Source of the DNA: Bog-756 sp963845485
GTDB taxonomy: Bacteria > Actinomycetota > Acidimicrobiia > Acidimicrobiales > RAAP-2
Assembly (NCBI GenBank): GCA_963845485.1
Contig: CAWJSI010000008.1
Location: 124,001-188,000, forward strand
Direction of reading: 5' to 3'
Length of the DNA: 64,000 nt
Position 1 is the first letter of the stretch, and every line of letters starts with the position of its first letter. Shown piece after piece: positions 19,880 to 29,400 of the stretch. Position numbers and translations under genes: made by a program. Under the pieces are notes generated by a model. The model was not told the origin of the DNA and ran no database searches. It was given only the letters and a program-made list of their open reading frames with translations.

Positions 19880-19911
19880 ACGGTCCGCCGTCGCTGGACG
19901 CCGGAGACGGG

Positions 19912-21297
19912 GTGGGCCAGAGTGCAACCATGCTGACCCTCGAGACCCTGCCCCACCAGATCCGGTCGGGTGACATCGACACGGTGGTGGTGGCCTTCCC
20001 CGACCTGCAGGGCCGGCCGGTCGGCAAACGGGTCACCGGGTCGTTCTACCTCGACCACGTGGCCGAGCACGGGATCGAGGTGTGCGACTACCTCATCGCC
20101 TGCGACGTCGACATGGTGCCCCTGCCCGGCTACCACTTCGCCAACTGGGACACGGGTTACGGCGACCTCCATGCCGTCATCGACCCCCAGACCGTTCGGC
20201 CCCTGCCCTGGCTCCCCGGTAGCGCCCTCGTGCTCTGCGATCTGTTGACCCTGGCGGGCGAACCGGTCGAGGTTTCGCCCCGCCAGATCCTGCGCCGACA
20301 GCTCGAACGGGCCGCCGCTCACGGCCTGGAGGTCAAGTGTGCCACCGAGCTCGAGTTCTACCTGTTCATCGATTCCTTCGCCGAGGCGGCGGGGAAGCAC
20401 TGGCAGGGTCTCGTCCCCCACGCCGACACCATCGAGGACTACCAGCTCCTGCAGACCTCCCGGGAGGAGTACATCATCGGGAAGATCCGCAACCAGATGG
20501 TCGAGGCGGGTATCCCCGTCGAATTCTCGAAAGGTGAGGCGGGCATCGGTCAGCACGAGATCAATGTCACCTACGGCGGCGCGCTCGAGGTGGCCGACCG
20601 GCACCTGGTGTTCAAGAACGGTGTGAAGGAGATTGCCTCCGGCTTCGGACGGGCGGCCAGCTTCATGGCCAAGTGGTCGATGGACACGGCCGGCTCCTCG
20701 TGCCACCTCCACACGAGCCTGTGGGACCTCGAACACGGAACCTCACTCATGGCCCCGGCCGAGGGTGAGGACTCGCCGTCGGGATTCTCGGAGATCGGTG
20801 CCCAGTTCGTGGCCGGCCAGGTCCATGCCGCCGGCGAGCTGGCCTGGTGCTTCGCCCCCTATGTGAACTCCTACCGGCGCTATGTACCCGACTCGTGGGC
20901 CCCGACGGCCATGGTGTGGGGCGAGGACAACCGCACCTGTGGCTTCCGTGCCGTGGGGCACGGTGCCGGACGGCGCATCGAGAGCCGTATTCCGGGGGCC
21001 GACGTGAACCCGTACCTGGCCTTGGCGGCGGCTATCGCCGCTGGGCTGTGGGGCATCGAGCACCACCTCGAACTCGCCCCCGCCTTCACCGGCAACGCCT
21101 ACAGCACGCCCGATCTCCCCCGGATACCCACCACCCTGGCCGAGGCCATCGACCGGTTGGCCGGCAGCGAGGTGGCAGCCGAGGCGTTCGGGCCCGACGT
21201 CCATCACCACCTGCTCAACACCGCTCGCCAAGAGTGGGCGACGGCCAACCGGGCGGTCACCGACTGGGAGCTGGCCCGAAACTTCGAGCGAATCTGA
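19912..21297 (+). CDS. puuA: Glutamine synthetase family protein (gamma-glutamylamine ligase, PuuA-like)
   Basis: Type I glutamine-synthetase fold used to ligate glutamate to an amine with ATP. The 461-aa sequence has the beta-Grasp N-terminus (VVVAFPDLQGRPVGKR), metal-binding ELEFYLF, the HEIN segment, the ATP/ammonia region SSCHLHTSLW and the glutamate-binding RIESRIPGADVNPYLA. It lacks the adenylylation-loop features of true GlnA. GTG 19912 is preceded by GGAG at five-base spacing; ATG 19930 (MLTLETL) is an equally plausible start. With puuD, ALDH and SDR nearby, a gamma-glutamylputrescine-like pathway is suggested, though no PuuB oxidase is seen. Confidence 0.85.
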   Translation: MGQSATMLTLETLPHQIRSGDIDTVVVAFPDLQGRPVGKRVTGSFYLDHVAEHGIEVCDYLIACDVDMVPLPGYHFANWDTGYGDLHAVIDPQTVRPLPWLPGSALVLCDLLTLAGEPVEVSPRQILRRQLERAAAHGLEVKCATELEFYLFIDSFAEAAGKHWQGLVPHADTIEDYQLLQTSREEYIIGKIRNQMVEAGIPVEFSKGEAGIGQHEINVTYGGALEVADRHLVFKNGVKEIASGFGRAASFMAKWSMDTAGSSCHLHTSLWDLEHGTSLMAPAEGEDSPSGFSEIGAQFVAGQVHAAGELAWCFAPYVNSYRRYVPDSWAPTAMVWGEDNRTCGFRAVGHGAGRRIESRIPGADVNPYLALAAAIAAGLWGIEHHLELAPAFTGNAYSTPDLPRIPTTLAEAIDRLAGSEVAAEAFGPDVHHHLLNTARQEWATANRAVTDWELARNFERI

Positions 21298-21329
21298 ACC
21301 GAGGACCCTCCCGGCGCCGAATAGAGGGT

Positions 21330-22766
21330 GTGACTCCTTCGGCGTCTCCGTCGCTCCCTGTTCCGGGGGAGGCCCGCGCTCGACCGCGGCACCGGGAAGG
21401 GCTCCCTCGGGCTGTCTCACTCGGTCCCATGGTCCGCGCCATCGGCGACCGCTTCATGTCGGGACTGGCCCGGCTGCTGATCCGGGTCTTCTTCCGCGGC
21501 GTCGAAGTCGAACACGGTGAACGACTCGATACCGGTCGGCCCACCGTGCTGGTGGCCGACCATCGCAACGGGTTGGTGGACGGGCTTCTCCTCATGGCCG
21601 CCCTTCAGCGATATCCGCGCTTCCTCGGTAAGTCCACCCTCTTTCACAATCCCCTCCTGTGGCCGTTCTTGAAGGTGGGGGGCGTGGTCCCCATCTACCG
21701 GTCTCAGGACGGAGGATCGCCCGCCGGCAATCGGCGGGCCTTCGCCCACTGCCACCGGCTGCTGGCGAGCGGCGGCCTCGTGGCCATCTTCCCCGAAGGG
21801 ATCAGCCACGACGAGCCCGGCCTTCAGCCCCTGCGGACCGGGGCGGCCCGGATCGCCTTGTCGGCCTCGGCCTCCGGCCTGGACCAGGTGGAGACTGTGG
21901 CGGTCACGCTCGTCTACGACGACAAGCAGCGATTCCGTTCGAGAGCTCTGGTTCGGGTGGGAATCCCACAGCCGACCGGTCCCTGGCTCGAGCAGTATCG
22001 GGTCGACGAGGCCGACGCGGTGCGCTCGCTCACCGGTGATGTGGCGGAGCGCCTCCGACGGGACGTGGGCGAGTTCGCCACCTGGTCCGAGGCCGACCGG
22101 TATGCGTCCATCGCCGACGCGGTGGCCCGACCTGTCTCGGCCCTCCCCCGTCAGGTCGGCCTGGCCGATCGAAGCGAGCTCGTGGACGAACTGGTCGTGG
22201 CGGGACGCGATCCCGGCCGCCGGACAGTCATGGAGGCGCTCGTCCAGACCGCTGATTCCTACCGCCGACTCCTCGACGTGGTGGGGCTGTCCGATGCCCA
22301 GGTCGCCGCCGACTACGGGTCGGGCCGACTTCGGTGGAAGTTGGTCCGCGCCGTCGCCGCGGTGCTGGTTGCCCTGCCCCTGGCCGTTGTCGGAGCACTG
22401 GTCCATGCCCTGCCCTACCTCCTGGTCAAGGTGGCCGGGCGGGTGCCGCGCAATGTCGGCGTCCGGGCCACGATCAAGGTCGTGGGGAGCTTTTTTCTCT
22501 ATGCCCTCACCTACGCGGCCATAGGTGTGGCGGTTGCCCGGGAGTGGGGTGCCCTTTGGGGAGCAGCGGCGGCGGTGGCCGCACCGCTGTGCGGCTACGT
22601 CACGCTGCGGATGGTCGAACGTCTCCACCGAATGGGCGGAGCAATTGCTGGGTACCGGGCCGTCCGGGCCGGCGGTCCGGTGTCGGACTTGGTCCGAGGG
22701 CGGCGGGCCGACCTCCTGGCTGCCGCCGCCACCGTCCTCGACCGAGGCGATGAGACGGGGCCTTGA
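21330..22766 (+). CDS. PlsC-type acyltransferase with C-terminal membrane domain
   Basis: Glycerophosphate/lysophosphatidate acyltransferase family. The acceptor motif is ADHRNGLVDG, an unusual HX4D-like block (H-R-N-G-L-V-D), with FPEGISHDEP as the substrate-binding motif and VPIYRSQ between. A C-terminal portion of about 150 residues holds two or three hydrophobic helices (LVRAVAAVLVALPLAVVGALVHALPYLL and FFLYALTYAAIGVAV). GTG 21330 gives 478 aa; ATG 21429 (MVRAIGDRF) is a credible shorter start because the first 30 residues are low-complexity. It lies 33 bases after the PuuA-like gene. It probably acts in phospholipid or neutral-lipid synthesis. Confidence 0.82.
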   Translation: MTPSASPSLPVPGEARARPRHREGLPRAVSLGPMVRAIGDRFMSGLARLLIRVFFRGVEVEHGERLDTGRPTVLVADHRNGLVDGLLLMAALQRYPRFLGKSTLFHNPLLWPFLKVGGVVPIYRSQDGGSPAGNRRAFAHCHRLLASGGLVAIFPEGISHDEPGLQPLRTGAARIALSASASGLDQVETVAVTLVYDDKQRFRSRALVRVGIPQPTGPWLEQYRVDEADAVRSLTGDVAERLRRDVGEFATWSEADRYASIADAVARPVSALPRQVGLADRSELVDELVVAGRDPGRRTVMEALVQTADSYRRLLDVVGLSDAQVAADYGSGRLRWKLVRAVAAVLVALPLAVVGALVHALPYLLVKVAGRVPRNVGVRATIKVVGSFFLYALTYAAIGVAVAREWGALWGAAAAVAAPLCGYVTLRMVERLHRMGGAIAGYRAVRAGGPVSDLVRGRRADLLAAAATVLDRGDETGP

Positions 22767-22791
22767 CGAACCGGTGGCATCCTGGCACGAT
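22763..22791 (+). promoter_or_regulatory. Candidate promoter of the leuA leader
   Basis: A -35-like TTGACG (22763-22768), a 17-base spacer and a -10-like CACGAT (22786-22791). Transcription would begin near 22798, only a few bases before the leader-peptide ATG at 22802, so the peptide may be translated nearly leaderless. The -35 overlaps the end of the acyltransferase gene. This is an inference from spacing and hexamer fit. Confidence 0.5.
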
Positions 22792-22801
22792 GGATCGCAC
22801 G

Positions 22802-22840
22802 ATGTTCAAGCCCTCGACCTCGGAACTCCTTCTTACCTAA
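22802..22840 (+). CDS. Leucine leader peptide of leuA
   Basis: Twelve-codon frame reading MFKPSTSELLLT and then TAA. It contains three consecutive leucine codons (CTC CTT CTT) immediately before the penultimate residue, as in attenuation leader peptides of amino-acid biosynthesis genes. An in-frame ATG at 22790 would give four more residues (MDRT). It is followed by a hairpin (22842-22865), an intrinsic terminator (22870-22902) and then leuA at 23013. Slow leucine decoding would presumably prevent termination; the exact antiterminator is not obvious. Confidence 0.6.
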   Translation: MFKPSTSELLLT

Positions 22841-22869
22841 CGACGAGCGCCACATCGCGTTCGTCCGCA

Positions 22870-22902
22870 ACCTCCTGAGCCTCAACGGCCAGGGGGTTTT
22901 TT
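22870..22902 (+). terminator. Intrinsic terminator/attenuator upstream of leuA
   Basis: The 5' arm ACCTCCTGAGCC (22870-22881) pairs with GGCCAGGGGGT (22887-22897) across the loop TCAAC: eleven pairs with one bulged A and one G-U. The stem runs directly into a T tract (22897-22902). A preceding stem, GACGAGCGC with GCGTTCGTC (22842-22850 and 22857-22865), follows the leader-peptide stop codon. A competing helix, ACGGCCA with TGGCCGT (22885-22891 and 22905-22911), would disrupt the terminator's 3' arm. Confidence 0.7.
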
Positions 22903-22940
22903 GTTGGCCGTGATCCGGCCACGAGAGGCCGAACTCCCAA

Positions 22941-22990
22941 CGACAGCACCGACAGCACCGACAGCACCGACAGCACCGACAGCACCGACA
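22941..22990 (+). repeat. 9-bp tandem repeat in the leuA 5' region
   Basis: Five and a half perfect copies of a 9-base unit (ACAGCACCG) lie between the attenuator and the leuA ribosome-binding site (AGGAG at 23001-23005). Perfect short repeats are rare elsewhere in the window. Because the unit is a multiple of three, copy changes would not shift any frame running through it. Confidence 0.9.
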
Positions 22991-23012
22991 GAGCGCAACA
23001 AGGAGCACCACC

Positions 23013-24770
23013 GTGAGCAGCGAATCCGAAGCCACACCGAGCCCGGCCCCCGACAAGAGCCAACCACTCCGCCTGGCCATGCCCTGCGACGTCTCGCCGA
23101 TGCCCTTCCACCTCTACCGGCCGTACCGTCCGCTCACTCTCCCCGACCGGACCTGGCCAGATCAGGAGTTCACCCGCGCCCCGCGCTGGGCGAGTGTCGA
23201 CCTCCGCGACGGGAACCAGGCCCTCGTCGATCCCATGGACCCTGAGCGAAAGCTGCGCTTGTTCGAAACGCTGGTAGGCATCGGGTTCAAGGAGATCGAA
23301 GTTGGGTTCCCCTCCGCCTCGCAGACCGACTTCGACTTCCAGCGCCAGATCATCGATGAGGGCCTCATCCCCGACGATGTGACCATCCAGGTACTGGTCC
23401 AGTGCCGAGAGGAGCTTATCGAGCGGACCTTCGAGAGCCTGCAAGGGGCACCGCGGGCCATCGTGCACTTCTACAACTCCACCTCCGAGCTCCAGCGTCG
23501 CGTGGTCTTCGGGCTGGACCGGGCGGGCATCACCGACATCGCAGTCAACGCCGCCCGACTGTGCAAGAAGTTCGAAGCCACGCTGCCCGACACGGACATC
23601 CGCTACGAGTACTCACCGGAGAGCTTCACCGGCACTGAGCCAGAGTTCGCCGTCGAGATCTGCGAGGCGGTGATGTCGGTGATCGAGCCGACCCCGGATC
23701 GGCCCATCATCATCAACCTGCCCAACACCGTCGAGATGTACGGGCCCAATGTCTATGCCGACGTGATCGAGTGGTTCGGGCGGACCATCACCAACCGGGA
23801 TTCGATCATCCTCAGCCTGCACCCTCACAACGACCGGGGCACCGCGGTGGCAGCGGCCGAGTTGGCCGTGCTGGCCGGAGCCGATCGGGTCGAGGGCACG
23901 CTGTTCGGTAACGGGGAGCGGACCGGCAACGTGGACATCGTGACCCTGGCCATGAACCTGTTCTCCCAGGGCATCGACCCGGCTCTCGACTTCTCGGACA
24001 TCGACCGGGTCCGACGGGTGGCCGAGTACGCCACCCGGATGCCCGTGCACCCACGGCACCCCTACGCCGGCGATCTGGTCTACACGGCGTTCTCCGGCTC
24101 CCACCAGGACGCCATCAAAAAGGGGTTCGCCGCCCTCGGCGAGGACTACGAGCAGTGGGAGGTCCCCTACCTGCCCATCGACCCCAGCCATACCGGCCGC
24201 ACCTACGAGGCCATCATCCAGGTCAACAGCCAGTCCGGCAAGGGTGGCGTGGCCTATGTAATGGACACCGAGCACGGACTCGACCTCCCCCGGCGACTTC
24301 AGGTGGAGTTCTCCAAAGAGGTCCAGGCCGTGACCGAAGACAGCGGGACGGTGATCCGGCCGGGCGAGATGTGGGACGTCTTCTCCCGGACCTACCTGCC
24401 CGAAGACGCCGAGATGCGGCTGATCGGGAGCGAAGTGACCACCGGCGGCAACCACACCACGGTCACGGCCCAGCTGCTCGTGGGCGGTGAGCCCCGCACC
24501 GTGATGGGCGAGGGAAACGGACCGATCGACGCCCTGCTCGGTGCGCTGCGCCAGGAGCTCGGTGTCGAGTTCGAAGTGAAGGACTACAACCAGCACGCCC
24601 TCACCGCCGGCAGCGAGGCATCGGCTGTGGCCTACATCGAGGCGGAGGGTCCCGACGGCTCGACCTGGTGGGGCGTGGGCATGGACTCGAGCATTCTCGA
24701 AGCCTCGCTCCACGCCGTAGTCAGCGCGGCCAACCGGGACCTCGAGCACCGGGCCGCTCCGGAGGACTGA
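23013..24770 (+). CDS. leuA: 2-isopropylmalate synthase
   Basis: First committed step of leucine synthesis: condenses acetyl-CoA with 2-ketoisovalerate. The 585-aa protein belongs to the long LeuA2 type common in actinobacteria. Active-site motifs are LRDGNQALVDP and HPHNDRGTAVAAAELAVLAGADRVEG (shown as two features of the HMGL-like TIM barrel), with GNGERTGNVD. The C-terminal regulatory domain (leucine feedback) includes GNGPIDALLGAL. GTG 23013 follows AGGAG with seven-base spacing. An upstream leucine leader peptide and terminator suggest control by leucine supply. Confidence 0.97.
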   Translation: MSSESEATPSPAPDKSQPLRLAMPCDVSPMPFHLYRPYRPLTLPDRTWPDQEFTRAPRWASVDLRDGNQALVDPMDPERKLRLFETLVGIGFKEIEVGFPSASQTDFDFQRQIIDEGLIPDDVTIQVLVQCREELIERTFESLQGAPRAIVHFYNSTSELQRRVVFGLDRAGITDIAVNAARLCKKFEATLPDTDIRYEYSPESFTGTEPEFAVEICEAVMSVIEPTPDRPIIINLPNTVEMYGPNVYADVIEWFGRTITNRDSIILSLHPHNDRGTAVAAAELAVLAGADRVEGTLFGNGERTGNVDIVTLAMNLFSQGIDPALDFSDIDRVRRVAEYATRMPVHPRHPYAGDLVYTAFSGSHQDAIKKGFAALGEDYEQWEVPYLPIDPSHTGRTYEAIIQVNSQSGKGGVAYVMDTEHGLDLPRRLQVEFSKEVQAVTEDSGTVIRPGEMWDVFSRTYLPEDAEMRLIGSEVTTGGNHTTVTAQLLVGGEPRTVMGEGNGPIDALLGALRQELGVEFEVKDYNQHALTAGSEASAVAYIEAEGPDGSTWWGVGMDSSILEASLHAVVSAANRDLEHRAAPED

Positions 24771-24819
24771 CCTCGGTGTCCACCACGGGGCCTCCCGACC
24801 GGTGACAGAGGAGTGGCGT

Positions 24820-26400
24820 TCAGAACTGGTTCAGCCGTTTGAAGATGCCCTTGGTCTGCTTGTAGAGGGTGACGAACTCGGCGAACAGGACCTCGTACTC
24901 CGCGGCCGTCGAGGGATCGGGGGTGAAGGTCTTTCGGATCTCCACCATGGCCGGGATGTCTTCGGCACGGATCCGTCCGAGGGCCAGGAGGGTGATGAAG
25001 GCGGCGCCCCGCACGTTGGCCAGTACCGGGTCGGCCACCTGGCGTATCTCCCGACCGAGCACGTCGGCATGGATCTGGGCCCACTGGTCCGAGTTGGCCC
25101 CGCCGCCGATGAAGGCCAGGGAGTCGAGGCGCCTCCCGGCGAACTTCTCCACGGCCTCGAGCAGCCACCTCGAGTTGAAGGCCACGCCCTCGAAGACGGC
25201 CCGGACCATCTGGGCCCGGGTGGTGGCGAGCGAGAGGTTGTGGAAGCCGCCCCGGATGGTGTGATCGTCGACGGGAGAACGCTCGCCGTTGAGCCACGGC
25301 GTGAACAGCACCCGACCGCTGCCCGGCTCCACCGAGTCGACCATGGCGTTCATGGCCTCGAAGTCCTCGGCGAATCCCAGGTTGTCGCGTAGGAAGGTCA
25401 GGCACGCCCCCGCCGTCTCGTGCTCGTCCACGATGACGTACCGGCCGGCCAGGGCGGCCGGGATGGAGGCCACGTTCGAGGTGGGGGCCGTCTTCTTGAA
25501 CGGGACGTGCCCTGAGATCCACGAGGAGGTCCCGATATAGAGGTGGGCGGCGTAGTCGGCAACGGCCCCCGATCCGAACACGGCCGAGTGCACATCCCCC
25601 GAGCCGACGGCGACGGGCAGGCCGGAGGGGACCCCGAGATCGGCCGCCGCCTCGGCGGTGAGGGTGCCCATGATGGTTCCCGGCGCCACCAGGTCGGGGA
25701 GCTTGGTCCGGTCGAGGCCGGTGAGCTCGAGCAGTTTGTCGTCGTAGGCGACGGCGTCGATGGCCCGGTTGTCGGTGATCCAGTGGGCGGCGATGGAGTC
25801 GAATGAGGCCGAGGTGACGCCGGTGAGCTTGAGGTTCAGGTAGTCGCAGGGTTCGAGGAAGGTAGCCGTCGAACGGTAGACGTCGGGGAACGCGTCCCGG
25901 ATGAACAAGATGTGGGCGACGGGGTCCTTGCCCGAGAGCCCCGGAGCGCCTCCGGTGACCTGTACCCAACGAAGGATCTTGCGGGGGTCGTAGCCGAGGA
26001 CGTTGACCGGTCCGCCGGCCACCTTGCGGATGGCCTTGTTTCCGCGAGAGTCCATCCAGATGACCGCGGGCATCAGGGGCTCGCCGTCAGCGCCCACCGC
26101 CACGGTGCCCGACCACTGCGAGGTACAGCCCACCCCGATCAGGTCGTCGGGAGCTACCCCGGCGGCGGCGACGGCCGTTTGCGACGCGGCGCTGATGGCC
26201 GACCACCATTCGGCCGGGTCCTGCTCGGCACCGCCCCCTTCGAGCAGATGCAGGGCAACGGGCTCAGTGGCATGGGCGACGATCCGACCACCGGTGGAGA
26301 CGACGGCCACCTTGGGGCCACCGGTGCCGAGATCGACGGCCAGGACGAACTGCTCGGGACGCGCTGGGTCCTCCGACACTGCCTCGGCCGACGGGCTCAC
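24820..26400 (-). CDS. FGGY-family carbohydrate kinase (xylulokinase-like)
   Basis: ATP-dependent sugar kinase of 526 aa. The N-terminal phosphate-binding segment FVLAVDLGTGGPKVAVV and the later ATP-site IGGGANSDQWAQIHADVLGR are FGGY signatures; DSRGNKAIRK lies in the substrate lobe and the catalytic-base region is NGERSPVDDHTIRGGF. The start (GTG 26400) overlaps the ileS stop as GTGA. Sequence features fit xylulokinase or a related ketose/polyol kinase, but the window offers no sugar-pathway partner, so the substrate is left open. Confidence 0.87.
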   Translation of the reverse strand: MSPSAEAVSEDPARPEQFVLAVDLGTGGPKVAVVSTGGRIVAHATEPVALHLLEGGGAEQDPAEWWSAISAASQTAVAAAGVAPDDLIGVGCTSQWSGTVAVGADGEPLMPAVIWMDSRGNKAIRKVAGGPVNVLGYDPRKILRWVQVTGGAPGLSGKDPVAHILFIRDAFPDVYRSTATFLEPCDYLNLKLTGVTSASFDSIAAHWITDNRAIDAVAYDDKLLELTGLDRTKLPDLVAPGTIMGTLTAEAAADLGVPSGLPVAVGSGDVHSAVFGSGAVADYAAHLYIGTSSWISGHVPFKKTAPTSNVASIPAALAGRYVIVDEHETAGACLTFLRDNLGFAEDFEAMNAMVDSVEPGSGRVLFTPWLNGERSPVDDHTIRGGFHNLSLATTRAQMVRAVFEGVAFNSRWLLEAVEKFAGRRLDSLAFIGGGANSDQWAQIHADVLGREIRQVADPVLANVRGAAFITLLALGRIRAEDIPAMVEIRKTFTPDPSTAAEYEVLFAEFVTLYKQTKGIFKRLNQF

Positions 26401-29400
26401 TCCTTGACCACCCAGATGGTGACCGTGCGGACCGACTGCCCGTCATCGAGCTCCACCGTCGTACCCGGCGTGTCGCCTTCGGGTCGGCCGGCGGTGACGG
26501 TTCGGGCCAGCACCTCCCGGGCGATGGACTCGAACATGGGCTCGAGGTCGTCGACGCCCTCCACGAACAGATGGATCCAGTCGGAGACGTCGAGCCCGGT
26601 GGCCTTGCGTACGTCCTGGACGTTCCGAATCACTTCTCGGGCGAGGCCCCGTCGGCGTAGGTCGTCGTCGAGGGCCAGATCGAGGGCGACCACCTCGGCA
26701 CCGTCACGGGACACGGCGAACCCGGACTGGGCCTGGACCCGCAGCTCGATCTCCTCTCCGACCAGTTCGACCGGGCCGCCCTCCATGTCCACCACCACCG
26801 GGCGGCCAGCGGCCAGGTCGGCGGCGGCGGCCATGCCATCCACTGTCCCCATGGCCGCCCGCAGGGCCTGGACGCGGTCCTTCAGCCGGGGGCCGAGCAG
26901 CTTGTAGTTGGGGACCAACTCGTAGGTCAGCACGTCACCGAGCTCACTGGTCACCTCCACCTCGTCCACGTTGAGCTCCTCCTCGACGATCCCGGGCGGG
27001 GGCACAGGGCTCCCCGGGGGCAGGTAGACGAGGGCCCGGGACAGGGGTTGGCGCACCTTGATGGCCGCCTCGGCGCGAGCGGCTCGGCCGAGGGAGGAGA
27101 GGCGGCGGGCCAGCGCCATGCCCTCTTCGAGACCCGGGTCGAGCGCCTCGGCGTCGCGGGCGGGCCAGTCGGCCAGATGCACCGAGTCGTCCTCGGCGGC
27201 CACCGTGAGGTCGCGCCACATCCGGTCGGCCACGAACGGGCACAGTGGGGCCAACAGCTCGGCCAGGGTGACCAGCACCTCGTGCAGCGTTGCCTGGGCG
27301 CCCAAGGAGTCGGCCGGGTCGGCGTCGGGGTCGGTGCGCCAGAAGCGCCGGCGGCTGCGCCGGACGTACCAGTTGGACACGTCGTCGACCAACTCGGCGA
27401 TGGCGGTGGCCGCGGGGAACGGCTCGTAACCGTCGAGGGACGTGGTGGCCACGTCCACGGTGGCAGCCAGGCGGGAGCGCATCCATCGGTCGAGGAGCGA
27501 GCGGTCGGCCGGCGCCGGGATGGCCGGGTCGGCCGGGTCGAATCCGTTGAGCGAGGCGTACGTGGTGAAAAAGGACCACGTGTTCCACAAGGTGAGCAGC
27601 GTGTCCCTCATCGAGGCGTCGATCACCTCGAAACTGACCCGGGTCGGCGTCCAGGGGGAGCCTTGGGAGAACATCCACCACCGGAGCGGGTCTGCCCCCC
27701 GGGTGGTGAGGATCTCCCACGGATCGATCACGTTTCCTACCGACTTGGACATCTTGCGCCCGTCGGCATCGACGATGTGACCCAGGCACAAGACATTGCG
27801 GTAGGGGGTGGACCCCTGCACCAGCGTGTTCACGGCCAGCAACGAGTAGAACCACCCCCGGGTCTGGTCGATGGCCTCACAGATGAAATCGGCGGGGAAG
27901 ACGAACCGGTCGGCGGAACCCGCCGCTCCCGGATAGCCCCACTGGGCCGTGGGCATCGAGCCGGAGTCGAACCAGGCATCGATGACCGGCTCCACGCGAC
28001 GCATGTCGGCGTGTTCGCAGTCGGCGCAGGGGAAGGTGACCTCGTCGATGGCCGGCCGGTGGGGGTCGACGTCAGAGACGTCGCGCCCCACCAACTCGGA
28101 CAGTTCGGCCAGGGAGCCGACGCATCGGACGTGACCCTCGTCGCACCGCCAGATGGGTAGGGGGGTCCCCCAGTAGCGGTCGCGGGACAGGGCCCAGTCC
28201 ACGTTGTTGGCCAACCACTCGCCCATCCGACCGTTCTTGATGTGCTCGGGGTGCCAGCCGATGGTCTGGTTCTGCGCCTCGAGGTCGGCCTTCCGGTCCG
28301 AGGTCCGGACGTACCAACTGGGCTTGCCCCAGTAGAGGAGGGCGGTCCCACACCGCCAGCAGTGGGGGTAGGGGTGCAGGTAGGGGGCCCGCTTGACCAG
28401 CAGTCCGGCTGCCTCCAGCCGGTCGTTGACCGCGGTGTTGGTGTCACGCACCGCTTGTCCCTCCAGCCAGGACACCGCGCTGGTGAACCGGCCGTCGGGC
28501 CCGACCGGGTTGAGGGTCGGAAGGTCGTGCTCCCGTCCGACCTGGCGGTCGACCTCGCCGAAGGCCGGGGCCAGGTGCACGATGCCCGTGCCCTCGTCGG
28601 CCTCCACGAACCCGCCGGCCACCACCGTCCATCCCGCCCGCCCGGAACCGCCGGGTGACCCGGGGGTCGGCACCAGGTCATCAAAGGGTCGGGCGTAGTG
28701 CAGCCCGGCCAGCTCCGTTCCGGTGAAGCGCGTGCCCGTGACTGTCCCCTCGCCGAACACCGTCTCAGCCACGTCGGCGGCCACGATGTCGCCGTCGCCC
28801 GTGCTCCCCCGGGCGACGACGGTGTACTCGAGGTCCGGCCCCACCGCGGCGCCCGTGTTGGACAGGAGGGTCCAGGGCGTGGTCGTCCAGGCCACCAGGG
28901 AGAGGCCGACCAGGGTGTCGCGACCCAGGCGGGCCCGCAGTGCGGCGGCCGGTTCGCCCTCGTCGGCGAGCGGGAACCGCACGTAGGCCGACTCGTCGGT
29001 CACCGGTTGGTAGACGTCGGGCTGGCCCAGCTCATGGCTGGACAGGGCGGTGCCACAGCGCGGGCAGTACGGCACCACCTTGATGTCCTCATAGAGGAGC
29101 CCCTGGTCCCAGAGGCTCTTCAGGTTCCACCACACCGACTCCACGTACTCGGGCGAGAACGTCCAGTACGCCGCGTCGATGTCCACCCAGAAGCCGATGC
29201 GCTCGGTGAGGGTCTTCCACTCGTCGACGTAGTTGCGCACCGACTCGCGGCACAGGCGAGTGAACTCGGCGATACCCACCTGCTCCTCGATCTGGCGCTT
29301 GGTGGTGATGCCCAGCTGCTTTTCCACCTCGACCTCGACGGGAAGGCCGTGGGTGTCCCAGCCGGCCCGTCTCGGTACGGCGTAGCCCCGCATGGTCCGG

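Noticed and set aside
22941..22990. Possible CRISPR-like array at the leuA leader.
   Set aside because: Unit is only nine bases with no unique spacers; it is a simple tandem repeat.
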